DNA from: JBMYXZ01 sp049608925 | Lineage (GTDB): Bacteria > Pseudomonadota > Alphaproteobacteria > JAGOMX01 | DNA: 11,041 nucleotides | NCBI GenBank assembly: GCA_049608925.1 | Contig: JBMYXZ010000048.1 | Coordinates: 1 to 11,041, forward strand | Direction: 5' to 3' | Shown here: one piece after another, positions 1 to 5,994 of the stretch | How the letters are laid out: the number at the start of each line of letters is the position of its first letter | Numbering within the stretch: the stretch's first letter is position 1 | Position numbers and translations under genes: made by a program | The notes under the pieces: generated by a model | What the model was told of the DNA's origin: nothing | Database searches by the model: none | The model's input: the letters and a program-made list of their open reading frames with translations, nothing else

Positions 1-141
1 TGGGTCAAGCCGCGGAAAGTCGGAGCCTGTGGGGCTGAGTGGAGAGAGCCTCGAAACATTAAGGCTTTCCATCCAGCATAAAATTATTCCGGATACTTAT
101 GGGGCAAAGCCCGGAGCGTCAGAGTATGGAGTAGCTGGGAA
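1..141. other. GC-rich non-coding stretch downstream of gatB
   Basis: No convincing gene lies here. The first 60 bases are about 60% G+C (counted by hand), richer than the surrounding genes, and they contain short self-complementary pieces such as GGAAAG near 14 and CTTTCC near 66. On the minus strand an ATG near 72 opens a frame of about 24 codons that runs off the left edge, too short to judge. On the plus strand a frame runs into the antisense of gatB and looks spurious. The part next to gatB holds one copy of the repeat described at 104-129. It could be a dispersed repeat, a structured 3' UTR or the end of an unseen neighbouring element. I do not recognise it as a known RNA. Confidence 0.4.
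104..129 (-). repeat. Degenerate 26-base repeat, copy 1 (3' of gatB)
   Basis: Read on the minus strand, this copy contains CCATACTC, then GACGCTC, then GGGCTTT. It matches the plus-strand sequence at 11016-11041 at 22 of 26 positions. Both copies lie within about 40 bases of a gene's stop codon and point the same way relative to that gene (gatB here, the ProX-type gene at the other end). In this copy GGGC-TTT-GCCC could form a short hairpin. There is no poly-T tail typical of an intrinsic terminator. The function is unknown; it may be a small intergenic repeat family or a 3' UTR element. Confidence 0.55.
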
Positions 142-157
142 CTACCCAAGTAGTTCC
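138..157 (-). other. Perfect hairpin enclosing the gatB stop codon
   Basis: GGAACTAC and GTAGTTCC form an 8-base perfect inverted repeat around a 4-base loop. On the gatB message the loop reads TTGG, and the TAG stop codon (144-142) lies within the 3' arm. No run of T follows, so it is not a classical intrinsic terminator. It may protect the 3' end of the gatCAB transcript, slow ribosomes at the stop, or be part of the repeat-containing 3' region. Confidence 0.55.
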
Positions 158-1623
158 TTCAGCACATCATTAACCATCTTTGGATTTGCTTTGCCGGCCA
201 TAGCCTTCATGGTTTGCCCCACAAAGAAACCGAACAGCTTATCTTTACCGGCTTTGTATTCTGCGACTTTGTCTTGATTATCAGCCAGAATCTTTGCAAT
301 GCAGTCACGGATTGGACCATCATCACTGACCTGCTCAAGACCTTTTTCCTTAACAATCGCTGCGGCTTCCTTACCGCTTTCCCACATTTCAGCAAAGACT
401 TCCTTCGCTATTTTGCCAGATATCGTCCCTTCGGCTAGCAAATGCATCATACCTGCTAATTGCTTTGGAGGAATCTTCGACTCCGTAATACTCAAGCCGT
501 CCTTGTTCAACAAGCCAAATAACTCACCAATTACCCAGTTGGCCATCAACTTAGAAAGCTTGGCATCGGCAGGTGATCCGGCGATGTCTTCATAAGCAGC
601 TCGTACGGATTCATAATATTCTGCATTTTCTGCTTCGCAGACCAATACGCTGGCATCATAAGCAGACATGCCAAGCTCGTCCATAAAGCGTTTCTTCTTT
701 TCATCGGGAAGCTCGGGAAGTTCTGCTTTAACCTCGTCAATCAAACCGTCGCGAATGACCAACGGTGGCAGATCGGGATCAGGGAAGTAACGATAATCGT
801 GTGCTTCTTCTTTTGATCGCATAGAGCGCGTAACACCTTTTGCCACATCAAACAAACGTGTCTCTTGTGCTACTTCACCGCCACTCTCTAAAATCTCGGC
901 CTGACGTTTGATTTCATAAGCAATGGCCTGCTGAATAAACCTGAAAGAGTTCATGTTTTTAATTTCGGCACGTGTTCCATAAGGCTCATCAGGCTTGTGC
1001 AAAGATATATTCACATCAGCACGCATATTGCCGCGTTCCATGTTACCGTCACACGTTTTCATATAACGCAACAGCGAGCGCAGCTTACGGAAGAAAGCCG
1101 TGGCCTCGTCTGCACTGCGCATATCAGGCTTGCTGACGATTTCCATCAACGCAACACCCGCGCGGTTCAAATCGATATAGGAATGAGATGGATTCAAATC
1201 ATGAATACTTTTGCCAGCATCTTGCTCAAGGTGCAAACGCTCGATACCAATGCGTTTGGTTGTGCCATCTTCCAGGTCAATATCAAGATAGCCCTCACCT
1301 ACTATCGGCCGCTTAAACTGAGATATCTGATAGCCTGCAGGCAAGTCCGGGTAAAAATAGTTCTTACGGTCAAATACAGAAACCTTATTAATTTCGGCAT
1401 GCAACCCAAGACCCGTTTTTACCGCCTCTCGCACACAATATTCATTGATTACTGGCAACATACCAGGAAACGCCGCATCGATGAAGGATACCTGCTCGTT
1501 TGGCCCTGCCCCAAATGCTGTTGCCGCGCCCGAGAATAATTTTGCGTTTGAACTAACCTGGGCGTGGACTTCCAGTCCGATGACCACTTCCCATTTACCA
1601 TTTACCAGAGGTGCCGCCTGCAT
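142..1623 (-). CDS. gatB: Asp-tRNA(Asn)/Glu-tRNA(Gln) amidotransferase subunit B
   Basis: GatB is the tRNA-binding and kinase subunit of the GatCAB amidotransferase. It phosphorylates the side chain of Glu misacylated on tRNA-Gln (or Asp on tRNA-Asn), using ATP, before amidation with ammonia supplied by GatA. The protein has 493 residues, the normal length. The N-terminal catalytic cradle shows VIGLEVHAQV near residue 16, FDRKNYFYPDLPAGYQISQF near 85-104 and an IERLHLEQDAGKS motif near 127. The C-terminal third is the helical and YqeY-like tail that contacts tRNA, ending ELLG. It is the last gene of gatC-gatA-gatB: its ATG follows the gatA stop by one base, and a ribosome site (AAGGCAGGG) is embedded in the last gatA codons, suggesting translational coupling. 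The sequence resembles alphaproteobacterial GatB, a judgement made from memory. Confidence 0.97.
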   Translation of the reverse strand: MQAAPLVNGKWEVVIGLEVHAQVSSNAKLFSGAATAFGAGPNEQVSFIDAAFPGMLPVINEYCVREAVKTGLGLHAEINKVSVFDRKNYFYPDLPAGYQISQFKRPIVGEGYLDIDLEDGTTKRIGIERLHLEQDAGKSIHDLNPSHSYIDLNRAGVALMEIVSKPDMRSADEATAFFRKLRSLLRYMKTCDGNMERGNMRADVNISLHKPDEPYGTRAEIKNMNSFRFIQQAIAYEIKRQAEILESGGEVAQETRLFDVAKGVTRSMRSKEEAHDYRYFPDPDLPPLVIRDGLIDEVKAELPELPDEKKKRFMDELGMSAYDASVLVCEAENAEYYESVRAAYEDIAGSPADAKLSKLMANWVIGELFGLLNKDGLSITESKIPPKQLAGMMHLLAEGTISGKIAKEVFAEMWESGKEAAAIVKEKGLEQVSDDGPIRDCIAKILADNQDKVAEYKAGKDKLFGFFVGQTMKAMAGKANPKMVNDVLKELLG

Positions 1624-1624
1624 A

Positions 1625-3097
1625 TTACCCTGCCTTATTCATCATGTTTGAAAAGTCTGCTGCGTCTTCTATAACGTCCGCAACCCGCAGTACTGTTGAT
1701 TCTTGGAATGCATTCCCAATAACCTGCAAGCCCAAAGGCCTGCCATCATCTGTTAAGCCAGCCGGAACCGAAATGCCTGGCAAACCAGCCAAGTTTACAG
1801 GAACCGTCAAAACGTCATTCATATACATTTCCACCGGATCTGTAGGTGGCTGATCAACTGGGAAAGCCCCGTTCGGCGTTGAGGGTGTCAACAACACATC
1901 AACATCCTTAAAGACTTCTTCAAAGTCCTGCTTCACTAGCTTACGAACACGCTGAGCCTTCATGAAATAAGCATCGTAATATCCGGCTGACAGCACATAC
2001 GTACCAATCATCAAACGCGTCTTTACTTCTTCACCAAAGCCTTTTGCACGTGTGCATTCATACATATCGATCAGATCATCACCCTCTTCACGCATACCGT
2101 AACGCACACCATCATAGCGCGCCAGGTTAGACGATGCTTCAGCTGGTGCGATAATATAGTATGTCGGCAAAGCATATTTTGTGTGCGGCAGGGATACATC
2201 AACAATCTCAGCACCTGCTTGCTTCATCCACTCGATACCTTTTTCCCACATATCAGAGATATGCTTGGCCATGCCATCTATGCGATATTCTTTTGGAATG
2301 CCAACGCGAAGGCCTTTAATATCCTTGGTTAGTGCATCCGTATAATTTGGCGCATCATATTTAATCGAGGTTGCGTCTTTAGCATCATAGCCAACAATGC
2401 TTTGCAGCATGATTGCTGAATCTTCAACAGTTCGCGTCAGGGGGCCTGCCTGATCCAATGATGACGAGAATGCCACCATACCGAACCGAGAGCACAAACC
2501 ATAGGTGGGCTTAATTCCAACAACACCACAAAATGCTGCTGGCTGACGAATAGATCCGCCGGTATCGCTTCCAAGAGCACCCATCATCGTATGCGCTGCT
2601 ACACCTGCTGCTGAAGCCCCTGAAGATCCGCCTGGCACCAATGGGCGATCATCGCCTTTTGCCTTAATTGGGCTGTGAGTTGGGCCATAATAACTGGTCA
2701 GGTTGGCAGATCCCATGGCGAATTCATCCATGTTCAACTTACCCAACATCACTGCACCGGCATCCATCAGGTTCTGAGAAACTGTCGATTCATATTCAGG
2801 AACATAGTTTTCCAAAATTCGTGAGCCTGCAGTTGTCCGCACACCTTTTGTACAGAACAAATCTTTCACACCAACGGGAACACCTTCCATAATCCCCGCC
2901 GTACCATCAGCAATTCTTTTATCGCTGGCCTCGGCTTGGCTAAGAGCAATATCGGCTGTTTCTGTTACAAACAAATTCAGCTCTTTCGTTGCGTCCATTT
3001 GTGTTAGATGCGCCTGGGTCAATTCCTTGGCGGAAATTTCTTTTTTCGCCAGCATCTCGCGTGCTTGTGCAATTGTTAAAGAAGTCAGAGATGTCAT
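1625..3097 (-). CDS. gatA: Asp-tRNA(Asn)/Glu-tRNA(Gln) amidotransferase subunit A
   Basis: GatA is the glutaminase/amidase subunit that hydrolyses glutamine and passes ammonia to GatB, making Gln-tRNA(Gln) and/or Asn-tRNA(Asn) in the cytoplasm. The 490-residue protein is full length and carries the amidase-signature triad: Lys78 (in VGVKDLF), cis-Ser158 (in PGGSSGAS) and nucleophile Ser182 (in GSDTGGSIRQPA). The family usually has GGSSGGS at the second site; here one glycine is Ala161, a mild change. It starts 6 bases after gatC, with GGAG at the very end of gatC serving as ribosome site, and is nearly continuous with gatB, so the three are surely cotranscribed. Such an operon implies that Gln-tRNA(Gln) and/or Asn-tRNA(Asn) is made by the indirect route. 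Which of the two cannot be decided here. Confidence 0.97.
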   Translation of the reverse strand: MTSLTSLTIAQAREMLAKKEISAKELTQAHLTQMDATKELNLFVTETADIALSQAEASDKRIADGTAGIMEGVPVGVKDLFCTKGVRTTAGSRILENYVPEYESTVSQNLMDAGAVMLGKLNMDEFAMGSANLTSYYGPTHSPIKAKGDDRPLVPGGSSGASAAGVAAHTMMGALGSDTGGSIRQPAAFCGVVGIKPTYGLCSRFGMVAFSSSLDQAGPLTRTVEDSAIMLQSIVGYDAKDATSIKYDAPNYTDALTKDIKGLRVGIPKEYRIDGMAKHISDMWEKGIEWMKQAGAEIVDVSLPHTKYALPTYYIIAPAEASSNLARYDGVRYGMREEGDDLIDMYECTRAKGFGEEVKTRLMIGTYVLSAGYYDAYFMKAQRVRKLVKQDFEEVFKDVDVLLTPSTPNGAFPVDQPPTDPVEMYMNDVLTVPVNLAGLPGISVPAGLTDDGRPLGLQVIGNAFQESTVLRVADVIEDAADFSNMMNKAG

Positions 3098-3103
3098 ACC
3101 AAT

Positions 3104-3394
3104 TTACTCCACAACCTTAGGAACTTCGAACATATCGTGCTTGGCACCACCGGGAGCATTTGACAGAACTTTTGAAGCCTTTTCGCCATCATTGATCGTA
3201 TCAGTACGCATTGGCATTTCTTCGACGAAGACACTGTCTAATGCCTGGGCATCACCCGTGTCGACTTCATTAAGCTGTTCAATCCAATCAAGAATGTGAG
3301 ACAAGCGGCTACGATATTGCTCAATACGATCGTCAGCCACACGTAGGCGGGCAAGACGAGCAATGGTGCGAATGTTTTCATCTGTCAGTTGCAT
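3104..3394 (-). CDS. gatC: Asp-tRNA(Asn)/Glu-tRNA(Gln) amidotransferase subunit C
   Basis: GatC is the small non-catalytic subunit that wraps around GatA and GatB and stabilises the complex. The 96-residue length is typical. The N-terminal helix has the usual pattern (TDENIRTIARLARLRV), followed by a helix with ILDWIEQLNEVDT near residues 34-46. The C-terminus carries the family's SNAPGG and the closing VPKVVE. It is the first gene of the gat operon, with ribosome site AGAGG five bases before its ATG and a candidate promoter just upstream. A 72-base gap separates it from the enoyl-CoA hydratase gene, so it may be expressed from its own promoter, from upstream read-through, or both. Confidence 0.96.
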   Translation of the reverse strand: MQLTDENIRTIARLARLRVADDRIEQYRSRLSHILDWIEQLNEVDTGDAQALDSVFVEEMPMRTDTINDGEKASKVLSNAPGGAKHDMFEVPKVVE

Positions 3395-3430
3395 GGTACC
3401 TCTAACACAAACCGGTCATAAACTGGCGCT

Positions 3431-3459
3431 AGGATAGAACCACAGCAACAAAGATGCAA
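3431..3459 (-). promoter_or_regulatory. Candidate promoter of gatCAB
   Basis: On the minus strand TTGCAT (3459-3454) and TATCCT (3436-3431) are separated by exactly 17 bases, a good sigma-70-like layout. The predicted start lies about 30 bases before the gatC ATG. It falls in the 72-base gap between the hydratase and gatC, supporting independent expression of the gat operon. Confidence 0.5.
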
Positions 3460-3466
3460 CAGAAAC

Positions 3467-4234
3467 TTATGCGTTTTTGAAAGTCGCCTTACGCTTTTCC
3501 GTAAAAGCCGTCATGCCTTCTTTTTGATCATGCATAGCAAAGCAAGAATGAAACAAGCGACGCTCAAAGCGAATGCCTGCTTGCAGGCCCATTTCTTGGC
3601 TTTGGGTGATGGCTTCTTTGACCATCATTGTAACGGGAAGAGATTGACTAGCAACAGCTTCGGCCACTTCCATGGCGACAGCCTGCAATTCATCCAATGG
3701 CACAACACGGCTGACCAAGCCAGCTTGCAAAGCCTCATGCGCCGTTAGCCTTCGGCCACTCAAGCACATATCCATCGCCATTGCTTTACCAACCAGAGCC
3801 GTAAGGCGCTGCGTGCCACCGATACCTGGGATAATGCCTAAGCCAGATTCAGGTTGGCCAAACTGGGCATTATCCGCTGCAAGGATGATATCTCCCATCA
3901 TCGCCAACTCGCAGCCACCGCCCAAGGCATAGCCTGCAACAGCACAGATTACAGGCTTCTTACATTTTGCCAGAGCCTCCCAACCTTTTTCCAAGAAATC
4001 ATGAACATACACATCAGGAAAAGTAAGATCTTTCATCTCGGTGACATCAACACCTGCGGCAAAAGCTTTCTCACTTCCGGTTATAATGATTGCTCCAATA
4101 CCATCATCGGCTTCAAAAGACGTTAGGGCTTGCTTTATTGCGTCAATGGTTTCTTGGGAGAGAGCGTTGAGTACTTCTGGGCGGTTAAGCGTGATTTTTC
4201 CAACACGGCCTTGCTTTTCGGTGATGATAGACAT
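3467..4234 (-). CDS. Enoyl-CoA hydratase (crotonase family)
   Basis: This is a crotonase-fold enzyme of 255 residues, the usual length for short-chain enoyl-CoA hydratases, which add water to trans-2-enoyl-CoA in beta-oxidation. Both catalytic glutamates are present: Glu109 in GYALGGGCELAM and Glu129 in FGQPESGLGIIPG. The oxyanion-hole segments KAFAAGVDV (near 56-64) and GGG (105-107) and the terminal TEKRKATFKN segment also fit. Keeping both glutamates favours a true hydratase over an isomerase or decarboxylase relative, but the chain-length preference is unknown. The start shown gives a short but normal N-terminus leading to ITLNRPEVLNAL. The ribosome site before it is weak. Its first 100 bases lie out of frame inside the upstream secreted-protein frame, so translation may be coupled. 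It could supply 3-hydroxyacyl-CoA to fatty-acid or polyhydroxyalkanoate metabolism (inference). Confidence 0.93.
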   Translation of the reverse strand: MSIITEKQGRVGKITLNRPEVLNALSQETIDAIKQALTSFEADDGIGAIIITGSEKAFAAGVDVTEMKDLTFPDVYVHDFLEKGWEALAKCKKPVICAVAGYALGGGCELAMMGDIILAADNAQFGQPESGLGIIPGIGGTQRLTALVGKAMAMDMCLSGRRLTAHEALQAGLVSRVVPLDELQAVAMEVAEAVASQSLPVTMMVKEAITQSQEMGLQAGIRFERRLFHSCFAMHDQKEGMTAFTEKRKATFKNA

Positions 4235-4599
4235 GCTTTATCTTTAATCTCAGAATTGGCAACTACAAGCATTGTATAACATAGAAGGATATAATTCGAG
4301 TCGGATATTTGAACCCATTCATGCCGCGTTAACGTATGTTGATTTTGATGATTCACGCGTGTTTGGTCATAGACAACATATTTATGATCACTTGCGATAG
4401 CCTTTTCCTCAAAAAAAGAAACAGTCCAGCCTTGTAATACAATTTCATCTTCCGTGAATCTTTTTGGATAGCTTTTTCTGCCTAGGGAGGATTTTCCATG
4501 TGCTATGAACCTATTCACTTCATCTTCTGTAGGAAAATTTGCTTGTGCCAGATTAGGCACTCCAAAAATGACCGCCATACAAAATAACCACTTTTTCAT
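4135..4599 (-). CDS. Small exported protein of unknown function, overlapping the hydratase gene
   Basis: A 154-residue frame begins with a clear signal peptide (Lys2-Lys3, hydrophobic core, AQA just before Asn21) and a strong ribosome site (AAGGGGG seven bases before the ATG). The mature part is polar and aromatic-rich (QGWTVSFFEE near 56-65, HEWVQISDSNYILLCYTML near 93-111) with cysteines at 107 and 123. This suggests a small beta-rich periplasmic or secreted protein. I do not recognise the family. The last 33 residues, from about residue 122, are read out of frame over the start of the enoyl-CoA hydratase and are rich in Ser and Lys, like shadow translation. The real protein may therefore once have ended near residue 120, with its stop lost by an indel, or the overlap may be genuine. 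It is divergent from bdhA. Confidence 0.6.
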   Translation of the reverse strand: MKKWLFCMAVIFGVPNLAQANFPTEDEVNRFIAHGKSSLGRKSYPKRFTEDEIVLQGWTVSFFEEKAIASDHKYVVYDQTRVNHQNQHTLTRHEWVQISDSNYILLCYTMLVVANSEIKDKACLSSPKSKAVLEKSRLTAQKYSTLSPKKPLTQ

Positions 4600-4624
4600 A
4601 TTTACCCCCTTTTAAATTTGTTGT

Positions 4625-4654
4625 TTAACTTAACCCAAATACCACGTATATAAT
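4625..4654 (+). promoter_or_regulatory. Candidate promoter of bdhA
   Basis: TTAACT (4625-4630) and a perfect TATAAT (4649-4654) lie 18 bases apart, about 70 bases upstream of the bdhA ATG. The -35 half is imperfect. This is the best promoter-like match in the divergent region, with the expected start near 4661. Confidence 0.45.
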
Positions 4655-4677
4655 TCCACATTGTGGCGTAATGACAA
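4647..4677 (-). promoter_or_regulatory. Candidate divergent promoter of the small exported protein
   Basis: On the minus strand TTGTCA (4677-4672) is followed after 18 bases by TTATAT (4653-4648), or after 19 bases by TATATA (4652-4647). Its -10 overlaps the bdhA -10 on the other strand, so the two promoters would compete or share control. The predicted start is about 40 bases before the ATG at 4599. Confidence 0.35.
4656..4666. promoter_or_regulatory. Palindrome in the divergent promoter region, possible operator
   Basis: CCACA-T-TGTGG is a perfect 11-base palindrome at the expected bdhA transcription start and inside the spacer of the opposite candidate promoter. Its position suits a repressor site acting on both genes. 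It is short, and no regulator gene is seen in the window. Confidence 0.3.
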
Positions 4678-4724
4678 AAGCTTAAATAGTTTTAGTAAAG
4701 AAATTGAATCTAAGAGGTTAAAAT

Positions 4725-5480
4725 ATGTTATCAGGAAAAACAGCACTCGTTACAGGATCTACAAGCGGTATTGGCCTTGGCATTGCGCGAGCGCTTCACG
4801 CAAATGGAGCCAATATTATTCTGAATGGATTCGGAGATCCAGATGAAATCAAAGGCTATTGTGACGAGCTGAATGCAACCTATATCCCCGCAGACCTGAC
4901 AAATGTTGATGACATTCACAAAATGTTTGAGCAAATCCCAGGTGGCGTCGATATTTTGGTCAACAATGCGGGCACACAATATGTTTGTAACATTGCTGAC
5001 TATCCTGAAGAAAAGTGGGATTTGATCATTGATCTAAATCTAAATGCTGCCTTTCACTGTACAAAAGCCGTTCTGAAGCACATGGCTGAACAAAAATGGG
5101 GCCGCATTATAAACATCGCCTCGGCACATGGATTGGTCGCCTCCCCCTTTAAAAGCGCGTATGTGGCAGCGAAACACGGCCTGGTTGGCTTTACTAAAGT
5201 CACTGCCATGGAAACTGGCGAACAAGGCATCACCTGTAATGCTATTTGCCCGGGCTATACCTGGACACAACTGGTAGAAAATCAAATCGAAGCGACCGCA
5301 AAAGAACGCGGGATCTCGAAAGAGCAAGTCATTGATGATGTCATGCTGAAAGTTCATGCAACTAAGAAATTTACCACCATCGAACAGTTAGCTGATTTGA
5401 CAGTGTATTTGTGCAGCGAAGCCGCAGCCAACATGACCGGCACCAGCCTGCCTGTTGATGGCGGCTGGTCAGCACACTAA
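4725..5480 (+). CDS. bdhA: D-3-hydroxybutyrate dehydrogenase
   Basis: This is a classical short-chain dehydrogenase of 251 residues that fits NAD-dependent D-3-hydroxybutyrate dehydrogenase, which interconverts (R)-3-hydroxybutyrate and acetoacetate in the cytoplasm. The N-terminal nucleotide-binding motif TGSTSGIGLG spans 10-19, NNAG spans 80-83, and the catalytic residues are Ser133, Tyr146 and Lys150 (in IASAHGLV and SAYVAAKHG). His135 after the catalytic Ser and Gln85 after NNAGT match the hydroxybutyrate-dehydrogenase subgroup rather than 3-oxoacyl-ACP reductases, as does the terminal LPVDGGWSAH. The start is supported by AGAGG seven bases before the ATG. The acetoacetate it makes can be activated by the acetoacetyl-CoA synthetase at 8178-10109, so the window holds two successive steps of 3-hydroxybutyrate use. 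It is followed by a hairpin and then by the lipoprotein gene's own promoter. Confidence 0.92.
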   Translation: MLSGKTALVTGSTSGIGLGIARALHANGANIILNGFGDPDEIKGYCDELNATYIPADLTNVDDIHKMFEQIPGGVDILVNNAGTQYVCNIADYPEEKWDLIIDLNLNAAFHCTKAVLKHMAEQKWGRIINIASAHGLVASPFKSAYVAAKHGLVGFTKVTAMETGEQGITCNAICPGYTWTQLVENQIEATAKERGISKEQVIDDVMLKVHATKKFTTIEQLADLTVYLCSEAAANMTGTSLPVDGGWSAH

Positions 5481-5505
5481 GCGTGATAGATTAGCAACAG
5501 GTAAT

Positions 5506-5521
5506 CTGGATCAAAATCCAG
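5506..5521 (+). other. Hairpin 3' of bdhA
   Basis: CTGGAT and ATCCAG form a 6-base perfect stem with a CAAA loop, 26 bases after the bdhA stop. No T-run follows, so it may stabilise the 3' end or be a weak terminator aided by other factors, not a classical intrinsic terminator. Confidence 0.35.
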
Positions 5522-5552
5522 CCCAGTTAAGCCCTTGACACTGGTGCGTTAG

Positions 5553-5581
5553 TTGACTAGGTTTTAGGAGTATATTGTAAA
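5553..5581 (+). promoter_or_regulatory. Candidate promoter of the lipoprotein gene
   Basis: TTGACT (5553-5558) and TGTAAA (5576-5581) are 17 bases apart, with a predicted start about 20 bases before the ATG at 5611. A perfect TTGACA at 5535-5540 lies further upstream, but the only -10 at 17 bases from it is the poor TAGGTT. Which one is used cannot be settled by eye. Confidence 0.4.
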
Positions 5582-5610
5582 ACTTTTAAATAAATTAGAA
5601 GGAATTTAAG

Positions 5611-5907
5611 ATGCTGAAAAAAGCCGCTATTCTAGGTACAGCCCTCTTGCTAGTAGGGTGTGCAGCTGAAAGAAACCGCACAGATGATCCATGGGCACGT
5701 ACTGGTGGTGACTGGGCAGACGATTGCGACAAGTTCTACTCAGAAACTGGACGCGACTATGCTGCTTGTAAAGATCGCCTAGCTCACAAAGGTAAGCACT
5801 CACACAAATCAATGGGTGGTAGCCAAGCTGTGACAACAACACCACATGGTGCTGGCACAAGCGTATACCAAGGAATCAAAGAAAACGAGTCAACCGAGCG
5901 CGGTTAA
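5611..5907 (+). CDS. Small lipoprotein of unknown function
   Basis: The 98-residue precursor has a lipoprotein signal: Lys3-Lys4, a hydrophobic core and the lipobox LVGC with the lipidated Cys at position 17. Cleavage would leave about 82 residues anchored in a membrane; Ala18 after the Cys suggests the outer membrane by the usual +2 rule. The mature part is small, hydrophilic and Gly/Thr/His-rich. Its most ordered-looking section, about 26-58, contains two cysteines (39 and 53) that could form a disulphide, with DDPWAR and GDWADDC nearby; the tail from 60 looks disordered. The ribosome site AGAAGGAA before the ATG is strong. The gene stands alone between its own candidate promoter and a strong terminator, which suggests an independently and perhaps abundantly expressed envelope protein (inference). 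I do not recognise the family. Confidence 0.85.
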   Translation: MLKKAAILGTALLLVGCAAERNRTDDPWARTGGDWADDCDKFYSETGRDYAACKDRLAHKGKHSHKSMGGSQAVTTTPHGAGTSVYQGIKENESTERG

Positions 5908-5931
5908 TCGTTTTTAACGAATACCTTAAGT

Positions 5932-5965
5932 GGGCGGCGGCATTAAATGTCGCCGCCTTTCTTGT
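5932..5965 (+). terminator. Intrinsic terminator of the lipoprotein gene
   Basis: GGCGGCG (5933-5939) pairs with CGCCGCC (5951-5957). The stem continues through a G-U, C-G, A-U and U-A pair to a 3-base loop, and TTTCTTGT follows directly. It begins 25 bases after the lipoprotein stop. This is the clearest terminator in the window. It ends only 30 bases before the next start codon. Confidence 0.88.
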
Positions 5966-5994
5966 ATAAACTGGCATATAGGTAATACAGTAAA

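Noticed and set aside
29..277. Plus-strand open frame of 82 codons starting before and running into gatB antisense
   Set aside because: Most of it is antisense to the 3' end of gatB, and it has no good ribosome site and a composition unlike a protein. It is only open because it mirrors a real gene.
997..1539. Plus-strand frame of 180 codons
   Set aside because: Entirely antisense to gatB, whose protein has clear family motifs throughout. No ribosome site or recognisable protein feature.
5506..5521. Intrinsic terminator of bdhA
   Set aside because: There is a perfect 6-base stem, but no T-run follows it. It is kept only as a hairpin.
5535..5540. Perfect TTGACA as the -35 of the lipoprotein promoter
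   Set aside because: At 16-18 bases downstream there is no reasonable -10, whereas TTGACT at 5553 has a better partner. It is left as an alternative only.
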